Shown: positions 46,420 through 55,510, counted from the first letter of the stretch. The stretch: DNA of 64,000 nucleotides from Methanococcoides sp. (GCA_021108275.1 JAIORD010000031.1:1-64000), one strand, 5' to 3'. Translations and numbers: made by a program. Notes: a model not told the origin generated them from the sequence alone.

Positions 46420-46860
46420 ATGAAAAAAGAATACATCCGTGACGGCCGAGCTCCAATACCCAAGTCAGATGTTACCTCCAGGGTAATGAGTGCGAATGTA
46501 GGGAAGAACACTAAGCCTGAACTCATACTTCGAAAGGCATTAAGAGATATCAGCATTCCAGGCTATCGCTTACATTGGAAAAAAGCAGTTGGGCATCCAG
46601 ATATAGCTTATCCGGGTAAAAAGATAGCCATATTCGTCAACGGCTGCTACTGGCATAGATGTCCTTTCTGTGACCTCCCCCTCCCAAAGTCCAACATCGA
46701 GTTCTGGACGAACAAGTTCAAGAAGAATATTGAAAGGGATGCAGAGAAGAAACGGAAACTTGAAGAAGATGGATGGAAAGTGCTGGTGTTCTGGGAATGT
46801 CAGATAAAAGAAAATGTGCAGAATTGTGCTAAAAAAGTAAAAGAACTGTGGGATAAATGA
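46420..46860 (+). CDS. vsr: Very short patch repair endonuclease (Vsr)
   Basis: 146 residues. Vsr nicks T:G mismatches made when 5-methylcytosine deaminates, restoring methylated sites. Features: RMSANVGKNTKPELILRKAL at the start, HPDIAYPGKKIAIFVNGCYWHRC (catalytic Asp and zinc-binding His/Cys), and WKVLVFWECQIKEN at the end. It converges with a C5 methyltransferase gene (35 bases apart), its expected partner. Confidence 0.93.
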   Translation: MKKEYIRDGRAPIPKSDVTSRVMSANVGKNTKPELILRKALRDISIPGYRLHWKKAVGHPDIAYPGKKIAIFVNGCYWHRCPFCDLPLPKSNIEFWTNKFKKNIERDAEKKRKLEEDGWKVLVFWECQIKENVQNCAKKVKELWDK

Positions 46861-46894
46861 ACATATTTCCCACAATCAATTCAAAAATTCGCCT

Positions 46895-48526
46895 TTACTT
46901 CAACTGTTTCACAAAATGATCACATGCATACAAGCCCGCTACTATCCTAAGCGGCACTTTTTCCCGATTGATTGCTACGTTTCCCCCTGAATTATCCACC
47001 ATGGCATTCTCATCAGGGAAATGTGCATCGATGATATCTCGCATCTTCTGCAAAGCCATCTCTGGAGTTATATCCTCAGTTTGACAACTGGAAACATAGG
47101 CCTTCTGCAAATCCATGGAGGTCGTATCGATTTCATCGAAAGTGCTTTTCACATCATTGATAAGATCATCAAATTTTGGGACCTCGCTTACCAATCCTAT
47201 AAGATCACATTCTTCAGGGCTGCACATCGTGGCATTCTTCCCACTACCTTGATGCAATACACAAGACCATTTTATATTTCCACTCTTGAAATCTGAGTTC
47301 TTGTTCGTAAGTTCAACACGGAAGCCCCTTATCTTGATATAAGGGATATGGATTGCAAATTTAGCATCTAGCATCTTATCTTTCTGGTCCTTTAGTTCTA
47401 TTTTAGTGCCCGTAAGATCGAACGAAGGTTTAGTGGCTGGCAAAGGTATGAACTCCATAGGAGGTTCAATGTTCTCTTTTTCGAGTATGGCTTTAGCTAG
47501 AGCAGATGAAAGTTTAGCACATACCGCATTGCCCACTAAACGATATTTAGAAGATTCATTACCTGCTTGGAACTGGTATGTGATCGGGAATGACATCATT
47601 GAAGCGATTTCCCTTATCGTGGGCAGTCTATATCCAATGTGTTTTCCATTCTCATCTATCGCTTCAAATATCATTGATTCACGCGTAGATGCAGATCTGG
47701 TGGCCATAACCGTCCTACTTGGCCTATCAAGGTTTTCGGGGAATGACATCTTGCCCATGAAACCATGGTCCTCTTTCATCCTTTTCGCTTTCTTCCACTC
47801 GAAATCTGCTACACGAGTATCATAAAAATGATCGGTCAGTGAATTGGAAGCTATAGAAAAACCATAGTTTGGATCAGTTATAGTACCCCCATTATCTCCT
47901 TCAAGGGGGTTCCCCAAAGAGTGCATGACCTCTTTCATTGTCAGCCAATCATCTTTATCCTTGCAAGTAGGAACAGGTGCAGGAAATTCGCCACACATGA
48001 ACCTTTTTCTTGCCTGGGGTGCACCATAATCTGCTGCATTAAAGACGTTGCTGACCTCCATTTTAAGATCAGGGCCCTCCCCAGGAAGACCTAGTTCCTT
48101 CCAAGTATATTTATCTTTAATGTACTTGCCTGCATTGGGAACATTTTCCAATATCCAATATTTTAATACGCCGCCCTTTTTGTACTTCTTCCAAGCGACT
48201 ATACGAAGATACGATTCGATCAGCTTTATTCCCAATGTCTTGTCTGCCTTTCCAGCATTATTAGAACCAGAAAAAGAAACACACGGAGGACTTCCTATAA
48301 TTACATCAACGTCTGGGATGTGCTCATCTATCTTTTCAGGAGTGTCCAATTCCAAGATATCCATCTTTACAGTATTACAGTCAGGATGGTTCAAATGATG
48401 AGTATCGATCGCGGGTTGCCAGTGGTCAAGAGCAAACACAATATCCAGATCGTTCTGACGGAAACCTTCAGAGAAACCGCCACCCCCACAGAAGAAATCA
48501 GCAACCTTTAATTTCGTTTTTTCCAT
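46895..48526 (-). CDS. DNA (cytosine-5) methyltransferase
   Basis: 543 residues from the ATG at 48524-48526. A longer frame uses a TTG with no support. Motifs in order: I VADFFCGGGGFSEGF, IV GSPPCVSFSG (catalytic Cys), VI WILENVPNAGK, VIII QARKRFMCGEF, then the target recognition region and X VGNAVCAKLSSALA. About 170 extra residues follow motif X, with several Cys, unlike simple enzymes of ~400. A TATA box (AAGATATATTAA) sits about 25 bases before the ATG, so the transcript is probably leaderless. Neighbours are vsr and a Sau3AI-like nuclease, which suggests a GATC specificity. Confidence 0.92.
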   Translation of the reverse strand: MEKTKLKVADFFCGGGGFSEGFRQNDLDIVFALDHWQPAIDTHHLNHPDCNTVKMDILELDTPEKIDEHIPDVDVIIGSPPCVSFSGSNNAGKADKTLGIKLIESYLRIVAWKKYKKGGVLKYWILENVPNAGKYIKDKYTWKELGLPGEGPDLKMEVSNVFNAADYGAPQARKRFMCGEFPAPVPTCKDKDDWLTMKEVMHSLGNPLEGDNGGTITDPNYGFSIASNSLTDHFYDTRVADFEWKKAKRMKEDHGFMGKMSFPENLDRPSRTVMATRSASTRESMIFEAIDENGKHIGYRLPTIREIASMMSFPITYQFQAGNESSKYRLVGNAVCAKLSSALAKAILEKENIEPPMEFIPLPATKPSFDLTGTKIELKDQKDKMLDAKFAIHIPYIKIRGFRVELTNKNSDFKSGNIKWSCVLHQGSGKNATMCSPEECDLIGLVSEVPKFDDLINDVKSTFDEIDTTSMDLQKAYVSSCQTEDITPEMALQKMRDIIDAHFPDENAMVDNSGGNVAINREKVPLRIVAGLYACDHFVKQLK

Positions 48527-48635
48527 GGTAAGTAGAAAGACGATTATTCTTAATATATCTTTTGATCGAAAGGACAAAAACCCTACAAAAATAATTTAGC
48601 CCAACATGCTTAGTAATTATAGATAGAAACTAATT

Positions 48636-50030
48636 TTAATTGTAATTCGCAACCTGCTCATTTAGATATTTTGCATTTAGCCAAAATGATTTTTTAATTA
48701 ACTGTTGCCCATCTGGAGTTTCACAAGTATCCTCTTTATTCCTAGCATGTGGCCTTACATGACACACTTCACTATCAGATATCCTAGGAAGATCAGCAGC
48801 ACGACCTGAAATAATCCTACTAACGGTTTCTTTCCAAACTCTTTCTACCTTTTTCAGATCATCAGAAGGGATTGTCCAGAACATACCTTTTTTAAACCAT
48901 AGTATGCCAAATTCATCTTCTTGATAAATAACAAAGAAGAACTTTTTGTCAATAGTATTCAATAAAGTTGAATTATCCCATTTTTCTTCCACGATCTCTT
49001 TGTATTTGAAATATGGAAATGACATCGACTCTTTAGGAGTTGCATTCTGATTTAGTCTAATTATTTTGACATCAACGTTCCCTTTTTCAAATTCCTCGAT
49101 CTTGCTCTTTTTCAAACCTAGCATCCTTAGAGCCAAACTTGCATAATAGCCTTTGGCATCATTGTTCAGTTCACCCCCAACCAATTCATGGATTTCATCA
49201 ACTGTTTGCCCAGAATATATTGATAATCGATCTAAGATTATTTCTTCAAAGGACCTAGCACCTTTTAATTCGCTTATGTCCTTAATGAAAGGCTCTACAT
49301 CCAAAGTATTCTGAATTCCCTTAGTAGGCATTTCAGCTGCAATCGTTGAAGATATTATGTAATTAACATATTTCTGTTTGAGACAAAATGCTCGCTGTTT
49401 AGCTTTAATTGTAGAATGAGGTTGATCCCTTAAACTGCTTGCACTAGTAATCCCTTTGGTACAAGCACCCAAATAAAGTGAATCGCCCTCTGAAAGCTCA
49501 TGAGCGTGACCATCCCTTATCTTTGCAACTATTCGTTCCCAATCCTGCCTTATAATCTCAAGGTCAACACTACAATATTCCCACAATGTCACGAATTTAA
49601 TGAGATAATCAAGACGGTCTTTATCAGACTCAAAAAGATAAAATATCAAAAGAAGAAGTGAATTCTTATGTAAAAATGAACTGGTATTCCAGTCCTCTTT
49701 AACAACTTCCATATAGTTAATGATATTAAGGACAATTCTCTCTTTTGAACCCAGATGTCCATTTTTAAGTTTTTTGAGAGGAGTTACTTTAAGTTCAACA
49801 CCTGCTTCTTTGAAATCAGGGTTTTGATCAGAATTTAATTCATAAAGAAAGTAGTTTTTTTCTAGGTACTGACCCAAATGACCTTTATTACCACCATATC
49901 CAGTGGACTCTTCACTTATGACCCATGAACATGCATCCCTAAATTTACTACCCTCTAATTTTTTAGCATAAGAATAAATTGCTTCAGGATTCTGAGGGTC
50001 ATAGGGAAGTTTGTCAACTAGATAGCTCAT
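48636..50030 (-). CDS. Sau3AI/MutH-family type II restriction endonuclease
   Basis: 464 residues, near the size of Sau3AI. The N-terminal nuclease domain has the family signature KGHLGQYLEKNYF and the catalytic pattern DFKEAGVELKVTPLKKL (D-x4-E-x-K type). A second MutH-like domain seems to lie in the C-terminal half, where Sau3AI has its allosteric domain. Family members cut at GATC; specificity here is inferred. A TATA-like TTATATAA lies about 25 bases upstream of the ATG, so this gene too may be leaderless. It is 109 bases upstream of the methyltransferase, same strand. Confidence 0.85.
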   Translation of the reverse strand: MSYLVDKLPYDPQNPEAIYSYAKKLEGSKFRDACSWVISEESTGYGGNKGHLGQYLEKNYFLYELNSDQNPDFKEAGVELKVTPLKKLKNGHLGSKERIVLNIINYMEVVKEDWNTSSFLHKNSLLLLIFYLFESDKDRLDYLIKFVTLWEYCSVDLEIIRQDWERIVAKIRDGHAHELSEGDSLYLGACTKGITSASSLRDQPHSTIKAKQRAFCLKQKYVNYIISSTIAAEMPTKGIQNTLDVEPFIKDISELKGARSFEEIILDRLSIYSGQTVDEIHELVGGELNNDAKGYYASLALRMLGLKKSKIEEFEKGNVDVKIIRLNQNATPKESMSFPYFKYKEIVEEKWDNSTLLNTIDKKFFFVIYQEDEFGILWFKKGMFWTIPSDDLKKVERVWKETVSRIISGRAADLPRISDSEVCHVRPHARNKEDTCETPDGQQLIKKSFWLNAKYLNEQVANYN

Positions 50031-50215
50031 GCATAAAATAACGAGAAATGTTATATAAATAAATATGGAGAAAGTTAGAATCTAAAATAATGAATGAACA
50101 AAAAGAGATTAAATATTGAGAAATTCGATTTTAAAATAATGCAATAATCCCTCCCATCCTCCCCACACATACTATATAAATGAAAACAGAGTAATAAATA
50201 AGATAGGGGAATTTT

Positions 50216-52177
50216 ATGAAAGGAAAAATAATCTTATTTATGCTCATTTTCATAGTTATTTTGACCGGAATGACAGGTACAGGCCTTGCTTTATCCAATG
50301 CAGGTGGAGGAGACTGGAGTTACTCTGAAGAAATGACAATAAAAGAGAACTCTGGTAAGGATTTAACCAATTACCAGATACAGGTTCTGCTGGACCCTTC
50401 AAATTTCGATTTCTCAAAAGCAAAGACTGATGGGACAGACATCAGATTTTCCAGAAACGATCAGCAATTGTCTCATTGGATCGAAGAGTGGGATGCTGGA
50501 TCAGAGAGTGCTATAATATGGATCAAAGTTCCTTATATTCCCTCTAATGGAATGACCGATGTGACAATGCATTATGGAAATCCGGCTGCAATTGACATTA
50601 GCAGTGGGGATTCCACGTTCGATTTCTTCGATGATTTTGTAGGAACTCGATTGAGCTGGAGATCAGAAACAAATGGCGGAGGGGATATTGATATTGGCAA
50701 TGGGATCATCAGCCTGATAGCCCCGCAAAGACACCCCGCTGATTTTTCAAAAATAACTTCCAGGGATCAATTTGGGATCAATTCCATGTTCGTTGTCAAG
50801 AGAATGAAGGTTTCCACAGGGACCGTCCCAGGAGGTCCGGCACTGGAACAGGGATTTGTTGATCCGCAAGATGAAAGCGAAAATATGATAGTCCATCGTA
50901 CAGAACTCACCGATGAGAGCAAGGTCTCGTGGACTCTGACCAAGAAAGACGATAGGTTCAATTCAAGAGATCTGACAAACCTTGGTATTGCGGAGGAGAC
51001 ATGGTATACATCAGGTGTTGCATGGTATGAAGAGGATGATCTCAAAAAGGTTGCATGGTTCAAGAACGGGATAAGAGATACAAAGATGGATTATTTTTCT
51101 GACATTGAAGATGAAACTGTAATTGATCACATCCCGGATAATGAATTGAAATTATACCTGTATGCAAGTACGGCCAGTACCTTGAATAATACAGGATATA
51201 TGGCTGTGGATTATGCACTTGTACGCAAATATACACCACAGGAACCAACCTTATTCCTGCCTGGAGAGATCATTACGCAAGAGCCTGGGCCCCTGCCAGA
51301 AAGTGATACGCAGGTCACTCACCCTGTGAAAGACATCACTATAACTGCCTTTGATGGTGGAACAAAAGCGATCTTTATCTTTGAGCCTTATCCTGACAAC
51401 AGATCAACTTCCCTGATAAACGATCTAAAGGCCAGTGGCATAAATACAGTGTTCTTGAGAACGGATATCAACAATATCTGGAGCTCTGAAAGGTTCATAA
51501 AGTCCGCCCATGAAAATAACATAACGGTCCATGCAATGATCCTTGATGACAAGAAAGATTTCGTGGATGGGATCAACGAAAGTTCAATTGAGGTGATCGA
51601 GGAAGTCCTTGATTACAACACGAAATCACTTGCAGGATTTGATGGCATATACATAAGCCTGAAAAACTGCGATCCTGTTGAATTGGAACAGGTGTGTCAG
51701 GAAAATGCACAGCTTCTAAAAATTATCCATGAAAAAACAGCTGGAAAGATATTATTAGCTGCAGGAATTCCGGCAGTGTATGACAGGTCAAGTATAGAGG
51801 GCATTACACCCAATGTTGATCTCTTTGTTCTAATGACCTACGACATGGATGAGATCGAGCTGACAGCTGAAGAAATAGAGGATTCTGTTGCCTCAAAAAT
51901 GGGAGAGATCAGAGGAGCTGGAGAAAATGCTCTGATCACAGTTGTCGTGAGCGAAGGATCTGATGATGACACAGAAGTTGATGAACTGTTGAACAGTCTA
52001 TACGTCTACTACTCTGATGATCCAGCATTCCTGGGTATTTCTCTTTTAATGAATGCAGACCTGCAAGAAATTATAGAGGCTACAACCCCGGCCGAAGAAA
52101 AGAGAACACCAGGATTTGAAGCTATATTTGCGATCATTGGTTTGCTATCGATCGCATATAGACTAAGGAAGCAGTGA
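50216..52177 (+). CDS. Secreted DUF2341/TIM-barrel protein with PGF-CTERM anchor
   Basis: 653 residues. A signal peptide (residues ~1-26) is followed by a DUF2341 domain (DLTNYQIQVLLDPSNFDFSK, WIKVPYIPSNG, MHYGNPAA; 35-155) and a lectin-like beta region to about 350. From about 375 a TIM-barrel-like domain (AIFIFEPYPDN, INTVFLRTDINNIW, DGIYISLKN, VDLFVLMTYDMDE) resembles a glycoside hydrolase. The C-terminus is a PGF-CTERM signal (RTPGFEAIFAIIGLLSIAYR-type), so it is processed and lipid-anchored at the surface. Role: binding or cutting extracellular sugar polymers, inferred. Confidence 0.8.
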   Translation: MKGKIILFMLIFIVILTGMTGTGLALSNAGGGDWSYSEEMTIKENSGKDLTNYQIQVLLDPSNFDFSKAKTDGTDIRFSRNDQQLSHWIEEWDAGSESAIIWIKVPYIPSNGMTDVTMHYGNPAAIDISSGDSTFDFFDDFVGTRLSWRSETNGGGDIDIGNGIISLIAPQRHPADFSKITSRDQFGINSMFVVKRMKVSTGTVPGGPALEQGFVDPQDESENMIVHRTELTDESKVSWTLTKKDDRFNSRDLTNLGIAEETWYTSGVAWYEEDDLKKVAWFKNGIRDTKMDYFSDIEDETVIDHIPDNELKLYLYASTASTLNNTGYMAVDYALVRKYTPQEPTLFLPGEIITQEPGPLPESDTQVTHPVKDITITAFDGGTKAIFIFEPYPDNRSTSLINDLKASGINTVFLRTDINNIWSSERFIKSAHENNITVHAMILDDKKDFVDGINESSIEVIEEVLDYNTKSLAGFDGIYISLKNCDPVELEQVCQENAQLLKIIHEKTAGKILLAAGIPAVYDRSSIEGITPNVDLFVLMTYDMDEIELTAEEIEDSVASKMGEIRGAGENALITVVVSEGSDDDTEVDELLNSLYVYYSDDPAFLGISLLMNADLQEIIEATTPAEEKRTPGFEAIFAIIGLLSIAYRLRKQ

Positions 52178-52589
52178 GATCGTTGGCATACAGGAATAGC
52201 TAAAAATGTGAATTGGATGGATATTTGGAAAGCGATCTTCCAATTATCCATTCTAAGTTCTTTTTTTAATGATCTCTTTTTCTCTTATACAGGTAATTCT
52301 CGAACTCTATCACGAAGAATACCGAGCTTGAAACTGTTATTATCCAGAGCACTTCCTTTCTGGCGGGATTGGCGATAAGTCCGGTTATTATATTATCAAT
52401 TTCATCAAATACTTCTTGATCTTGAAAGCTAAATTCAGAATATATATGAATAACTGAGAAAATGCTTTCTTCGATATGGAAGAATTAAAAAACCTATTGT
52501 AAAACAATAAGACTGTATAAAATAAATGTAGTAGTCCCGCCCGGCTTATCTAACAAAACTATATAGTCCTAAGCATCCAATTAGGAAGT
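52178..52589. other. Intergenic region before the integrated element
   Basis: 412 bases. It holds one possible gene fragment on the minus strand (52266-52480), a small hairpin TATTGT-aaa-ACAATA at 52495-52509, and the promoter of the integrase (ACTATATAGTCC near 52560). The left boundary of the integrated element should lie here, but I could not find a repeated attachment core. Confidence 0.45.
52266..52480 (-). pseudogene. Possible membrane-protein fragment without a start
   Basis: An open frame of about 70 codons on the minus strand reads HIEESIFSVIHIYSEFSFQD, then EIDNIITGL, a hydrophobic segment VLWIITVSSSVFFVIEF and a basic end YLYKRKRDH. It has no ATG, GTG or TTG with a ribosome-binding site. 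It looks like the C-terminal end of a single-pass membrane protein left after a deletion. Confidence 0.35.
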
Positions 52590-53783
52590 ATGACTCGCGA
52601 CGTGGACGATATACATAGTTTTGATACTGGATACATCCAGGCAATGGAGAGGCTTAGAAAAGCAGAAATTGGGGAGAGAAACCGGGAACTTATGGAGCAG
52701 TTTGTTATTTCGTGTAGGCATGAAGGCCTTGCAAAGAGCACCATCACCGGCTACATAAATTATGGCACACGGATGATACAACAGTTCCAGGCCATAAATC
52801 TCCACAAGGATCTTGACCAAATTACGCAAATCGATTTTGACAAGCTTTTGCTGTATCTGGAAGATGAAAAGGAACTAGCAAAAAGCACTTTAAGGAACTA
52901 CAAGAAGCTAGTGAAGAAATTCTTCAGATGGTCTAATGCAGGTGATCCTCCAAAGTGGGTACAAAACATCAAACTAAAGGATGTAGCAAGTCCTGTACAG
53001 CCTCACGACATACTGTCCCGGGAAGAATTTGACAGGCTTTTAGCGGCCTGTAAGCATCCACGTGACAAGGCCTTAATTGCTGTCCTTGCTGACTCAGGGA
53101 TGCGTGTGGGAGCTCTAGCGTCCTGCCGGCTCAAACACGTCGAATTCAACAAATACGGAGCCATTCTTTATATATCACAGACATCAAGGAGCAAGAAGAC
53201 AACTGCAGCCAAAGGGATTCCACTTACTTGGTCAACCGGATACCTGAACCAATGGATCTCTGTACACCCTTTCCAAGATGATTTAGAAGCTCCTCTGTGG
53301 GTAACCCTTGACCGAAACCATGAGCCATTGAGCTACAAGACAATCCGTGTAACCCTCCTAAACATCGGGAAACGAGCAGGAATAAAGAAACCGGTAAATC
53401 CCCATATTTTCAGACATCTTGCTATCACTAACTGGATCCTTGACGGTCTCAATGAACAGGAGATCAAACACAGAGCTGGCTGGTCTCGTGGATCCACACA
53501 GATGTTCAAGATCTATGCGAACTTCACTGACAATGAGATCAATGAAAGGATCTTTGAGAAATACGGCCTCAAGACTGATGATAAGAGGCATGTGACCCTG
53601 AAGGCCTGCCCACGCTGTAGCAATGTACTAAGGCCTTCAGATAAGTTCTGCAGCCAGTGTTCGCTTGTTCTGGACCGTGAATCACTTGACAAGATCCAGG
53701 CATACGAGGAGAAGATTCCTGAACTGCTTCAGTTAGTGTTGAAGAGTGATCGTGGAAGGGACTTAATAAAACATCTCGCGTGA
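52590..53783 (+). CDS. Tyrosine recombinase/integrase with C-terminal zinc ribbon
   Basis: 397 residues. N-terminal SAM-like core-binding domain (SRHEGLAKST-type, KSTITGYINYGTRMIQQF). Catalytic residues: Arg in DSGMRVGALASCRLKH, His-x2-Arg in HIFRHLAITNW, then HRAGWSRGSTQMFKIYANF with the final Tyr. A C-terminal zinc ribbon (CPRCSNV and CSQCSLV) follows, typical of archaeal phage-like integrases. It probably integrated the element that follows. TATA-like ACTATATAGTCC lies 25-30 bases before the ATG. Confidence 0.92.
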   Translation: MTRDVDDIHSFDTGYIQAMERLRKAEIGERNRELMEQFVISCRHEGLAKSTITGYINYGTRMIQQFQAINLHKDLDQITQIDFDKLLLYLEDEKELAKSTLRNYKKLVKKFFRWSNAGDPPKWVQNIKLKDVASPVQPHDILSREEFDRLLAACKHPRDKALIAVLADSGMRVGALASCRLKHVEFNKYGAILYISQTSRSKKTTAAKGIPLTWSTGYLNQWISVHPFQDDLEAPLWVTLDRNHEPLSYKTIRVTLLNIGKRAGIKKPVNPHIFRHLAITNWILDGLNEQEIKHRAGWSRGSTQMFKIYANFTDNEINERIFEKYGLKTDDKRHVTLKACPRCSNVLRPSDKFCSQCSLVLDRESLDKIQAYEEKIPELLQLVLKSDRGRDLIKHLA

Positions 53784-53792
53784 GTTTACGTG

Positions 53793-54028
53793 GTGGCAAC
53801 ATTAGAATTGGTGCTTAATCAGCCTCGTCAAAGTGTGGAAGATCTGGCTGACATCAATATACTTCAATATTTGATAGGAAAGGTGAGTTCTCTAAGAGCA
53901 CTTTACATTATATGAAGCAGAATGCTAAAAGTGAGAAGCCATTTACTCTCAATACTCATGTTAGGAAAAGGTTGGAAAATAGGATCAATAAACAGTGGGA
54001 TGATATGAAATTTAGAAGAGGTGGATGA
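53793..54028 (+). pseudogene. Frameshifted small gene after the integrase
   Basis: A GTG at 53793 opens a frame reading VATLELVLNQPRQSVEDLAD and INILQYLIGK, which stops soon after. One base over, the same stretch continues as KGEFSKSTLHYMKQNAK and NTHVRKRLENRINKQWDDM and ends FRRGG at 54028. Joined by a -1 shift near 53875 they form about 77 residues. I do not recognise the family; it looks like a helical DNA-binding protein. It overlaps the next gene by 8 bases. Confidence 0.4.
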
Positions 54029-54443
54029 TTTGAGTATGAAGGAAGTTATGAGGGAACAATTGAGAGTTGCGTCTTTGAATCAGTTCTTTTTCATAGTTAC
54101 ATTGTTGGGTACGTTTTATTATGGGTTTTTACTAGGCTTTTTTTGGCTCACTTATGAGATGGTATTGTGGTATCCCTTTGCCATGGTTATGATGGGTTTG
54201 CTCACGATGCTGTGGATTTTTAGCAGATATAGGAAAGCTATGAATAGGGTGTTTGAGCATATTGAAAATGAGGAAGGATGGGATTTTATGAGCAAAGAAA
54301 AAGAGGTCAAAGATAGTGGACTTGGTTCTCCGAATGATTGTACGGAGATTTTAAAGCTGGCTGATGAAGGTGCTATTTTTGACTCAAAGGTTCCATTCGG
54401 CAGTCCTTTAAAAAAGATAGCAAGGAAGGGAGTGGTGCAATGA
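54021..54443 (+). CDS. Small membrane protein of the integrated element
   Basis: 140 residues from the GTG at 54021 (or about 135 from the ATG at 54036). Two membrane helices (FFFIVTLLGTFYYGFLLGFF, YPFAMVMMGLLTMLWIF) are followed by a charged cytoplasmic tail with EEGWDFMSKEKEVKD. Its stop overlaps the next ATG by 4 bases (ATGA). Unknown function; a membrane or envelope role is possible. Confidence 0.65.
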   Translation: MDDLSMKEVMREQLRVASLNQFFFIVTLLGTFYYGFLLGFFWLTYEMVLWYPFAMVMMGLLTMLWIFSRYRKAMNRVFEHIENEEGWDFMSKEKEVKDSGLGSPNDCTEILKLADEGAIFDSKVPFGSPLKKIARKGVVQ

Positions 54444-54607
54444 GAACAGACGATGAGGTACTGGCTGAAGTTTTTGCTAAGGCTGGCATTTCAAAAGAAG
54501 AAGAAGCTAAAATAAGAGCAGAAGCTGAAGAGGCAGACATAGCCACTGTGCTCAAAGAAGATGCAGAGGCTTTGATGAAGCTAATGGACCAAGATGAGGT
54601 GGTATAA
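54440..54607 (+). CDS. Small acidic protein (55 aa)
   Basis: Short gene that is easily missed. The ATG overlaps the previous stop by 4 bases. Its 55 residues are highly acidic and helical (KAGISKEEEAKIRAEAEEAD, EALMKLMDQDEVV). It is too short for identification. Coupling and compact spacing mark it as a real gene of the element. Confidence 0.6.
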   Translation: MRTDDEVLAEVFAKAGISKEEEAKIRAEAEEADIATVLKEDAEALMKLMDQDEVV

Positions 54608-54609
54608 TC

Positions 54610-54741
54610 ATGGAAGAAAAAGATTGGCGTTATGATGGCATGACCATTGAAAAGCTGGCTCCAGATGTTGAAGGCAACCTGTATGTTGCAGGCTTTGCCA
54701 GCAATGACCAGCGGGATGAAGATGGTGGTTTTTCCCTTTGA
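54610..54741 (+). pseudogene. Truncated gene (43 codons) cut by an integrase remnant
   Basis: The ATG at 54610 has GAGGTGG nearby and reads MEEKDWRYDGMTIEKLAP and GNLYVAGFASNDQRD, then leaves the gene at about 54735 where the sequence becomes a reversed integrase fragment. It stops at 54741. This is a 5' piece of a larger gene of the element, broken by a rearrangement. Confidence 0.55.
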
Positions 54742-55011
54742 AGAAATATCGGAGTACAGATTCAAGTTGTGGGGGTATTGGGTGGATATATCTTTCAAGC
54801 TGCAATCGTTTAGCCTTTCTCTGAGCTTCTGAGGGCAAATGTACAGTCCTTCTCTCCGTCATAATCCATTCGGGTTTATACAACCTCTGGACCTCAACGT
54901 ATCGCATACCTGACCAGAAGCAGACCTCGAAGATGTCTATAAGATAATCCTTTTCTATATTTGCAACTAATCAATCATAATCAAAGGAGTCTAATATCCT
55001 CACTCCTTTTA
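54735..55011 (-). pseudogene. Reversed tyrosine integrase remnant
   Basis: On the minus strand the frame reads DYLIDIFEVCFWSGMRYVEV (the first catalytic Arg of tyrosine recombinases), then QRLYKPEWIMTERRTVHLPS and IHPIPPQLESVLRYFFKGK, where it ends abruptly at the neighbouring gene. A TGA lies upstream in SFDYD*LVANIEK. Both ends are missing. It is a different integrase from the one at 52590 and shows a second integrative element once stood here. Confidence 0.7.
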
Positions 55012-55075
55012 CAAAAATAGGTTCCATATTCACATTGATATTTTGATAAAACTTAAACTTTTATGGGTGATTTTT

Positions 55076-55104
55076 TGGAGATCCGGACGGTCCGGAAGTC
55101 TCCA
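55076..55104. repeat. Strong GC-rich hairpin
   Basis: TGGAGA (55076-55081) pairs with TCTCCA (55099-55104), and inside it CCGGA (55083-55087) pairs with TCCGG (55091-55095), giving a stem of 11 pairs with small bulges. It is far more GC-rich than the surroundings. It may be a terminator of the upstream genes or a replication structure. Confidence 0.45.
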
Positions 55105-55135
55105 GGAATAATAAAAGTTTCAATTATACATTGAA

Positions 55136-55459
55136 TTGGCTAGGCATTTATGTCATGACCCTGAAAATCGCCACAGAACGTTCTCAGAGCAGTTTTACAC
55201 ATCAGACTTTGTTGATAGTGCCCTGCACGATTTGAAGCATATTGGCGAATCTCAACCATCAAAGAGCAGACTTAAGGTTAAAAGGATGGAGTCTGTCACA
55301 TTGGATCATAAGAGGGAATTTCAAGGAATTAGTCCTTGCTATGGTAAACCGACTTCTGTAAGTCCTAGAGATATACACAAATTTGTTAATCTCTGCATCC
55401 GTTGCATTGCTTTGGCATTTAATCCTATCTTTTTCACTGCTGATTTTTGCAGTATTTGA
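55136..55459 (+). CDS. Doubtful ORF (107 codons) in the element
   Basis: A TTG-started frame with no ribosome-binding site. It reads ARHLCHDPENRHRTF first, then KSRLKVKRMESVTLDHK, and ends in a hydrophobic stretch LCIRCIALAFNPIFF. I cannot identify it. It may be a fragment of a decayed gene. Low confidence. Confidence 0.2.
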   Translation: MARHLCHDPENRHRTFSEQFYTSDFVDSALHDLKHIGESQPSKSRLKVKRMESVTLDHKREFQGISPCYGKPTSVSPRDIHKFVNLCIRCIALAFNPIFFTADFCSI

Positions 55460-55510
55460 GTCCAATTATTGTTGACATGTGTTACGTCTGTTCTCGATTT
55501 TTCTAAAAGT

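Noticed and set aside
53793-54028. Remnant of a Cas1-like protein (FSKSTLHYMKQNAK)
   Set aside because: The stretch is too short, has no catalytic residues and the match is by eye only. Kept as an unidentified frameshifted gene.
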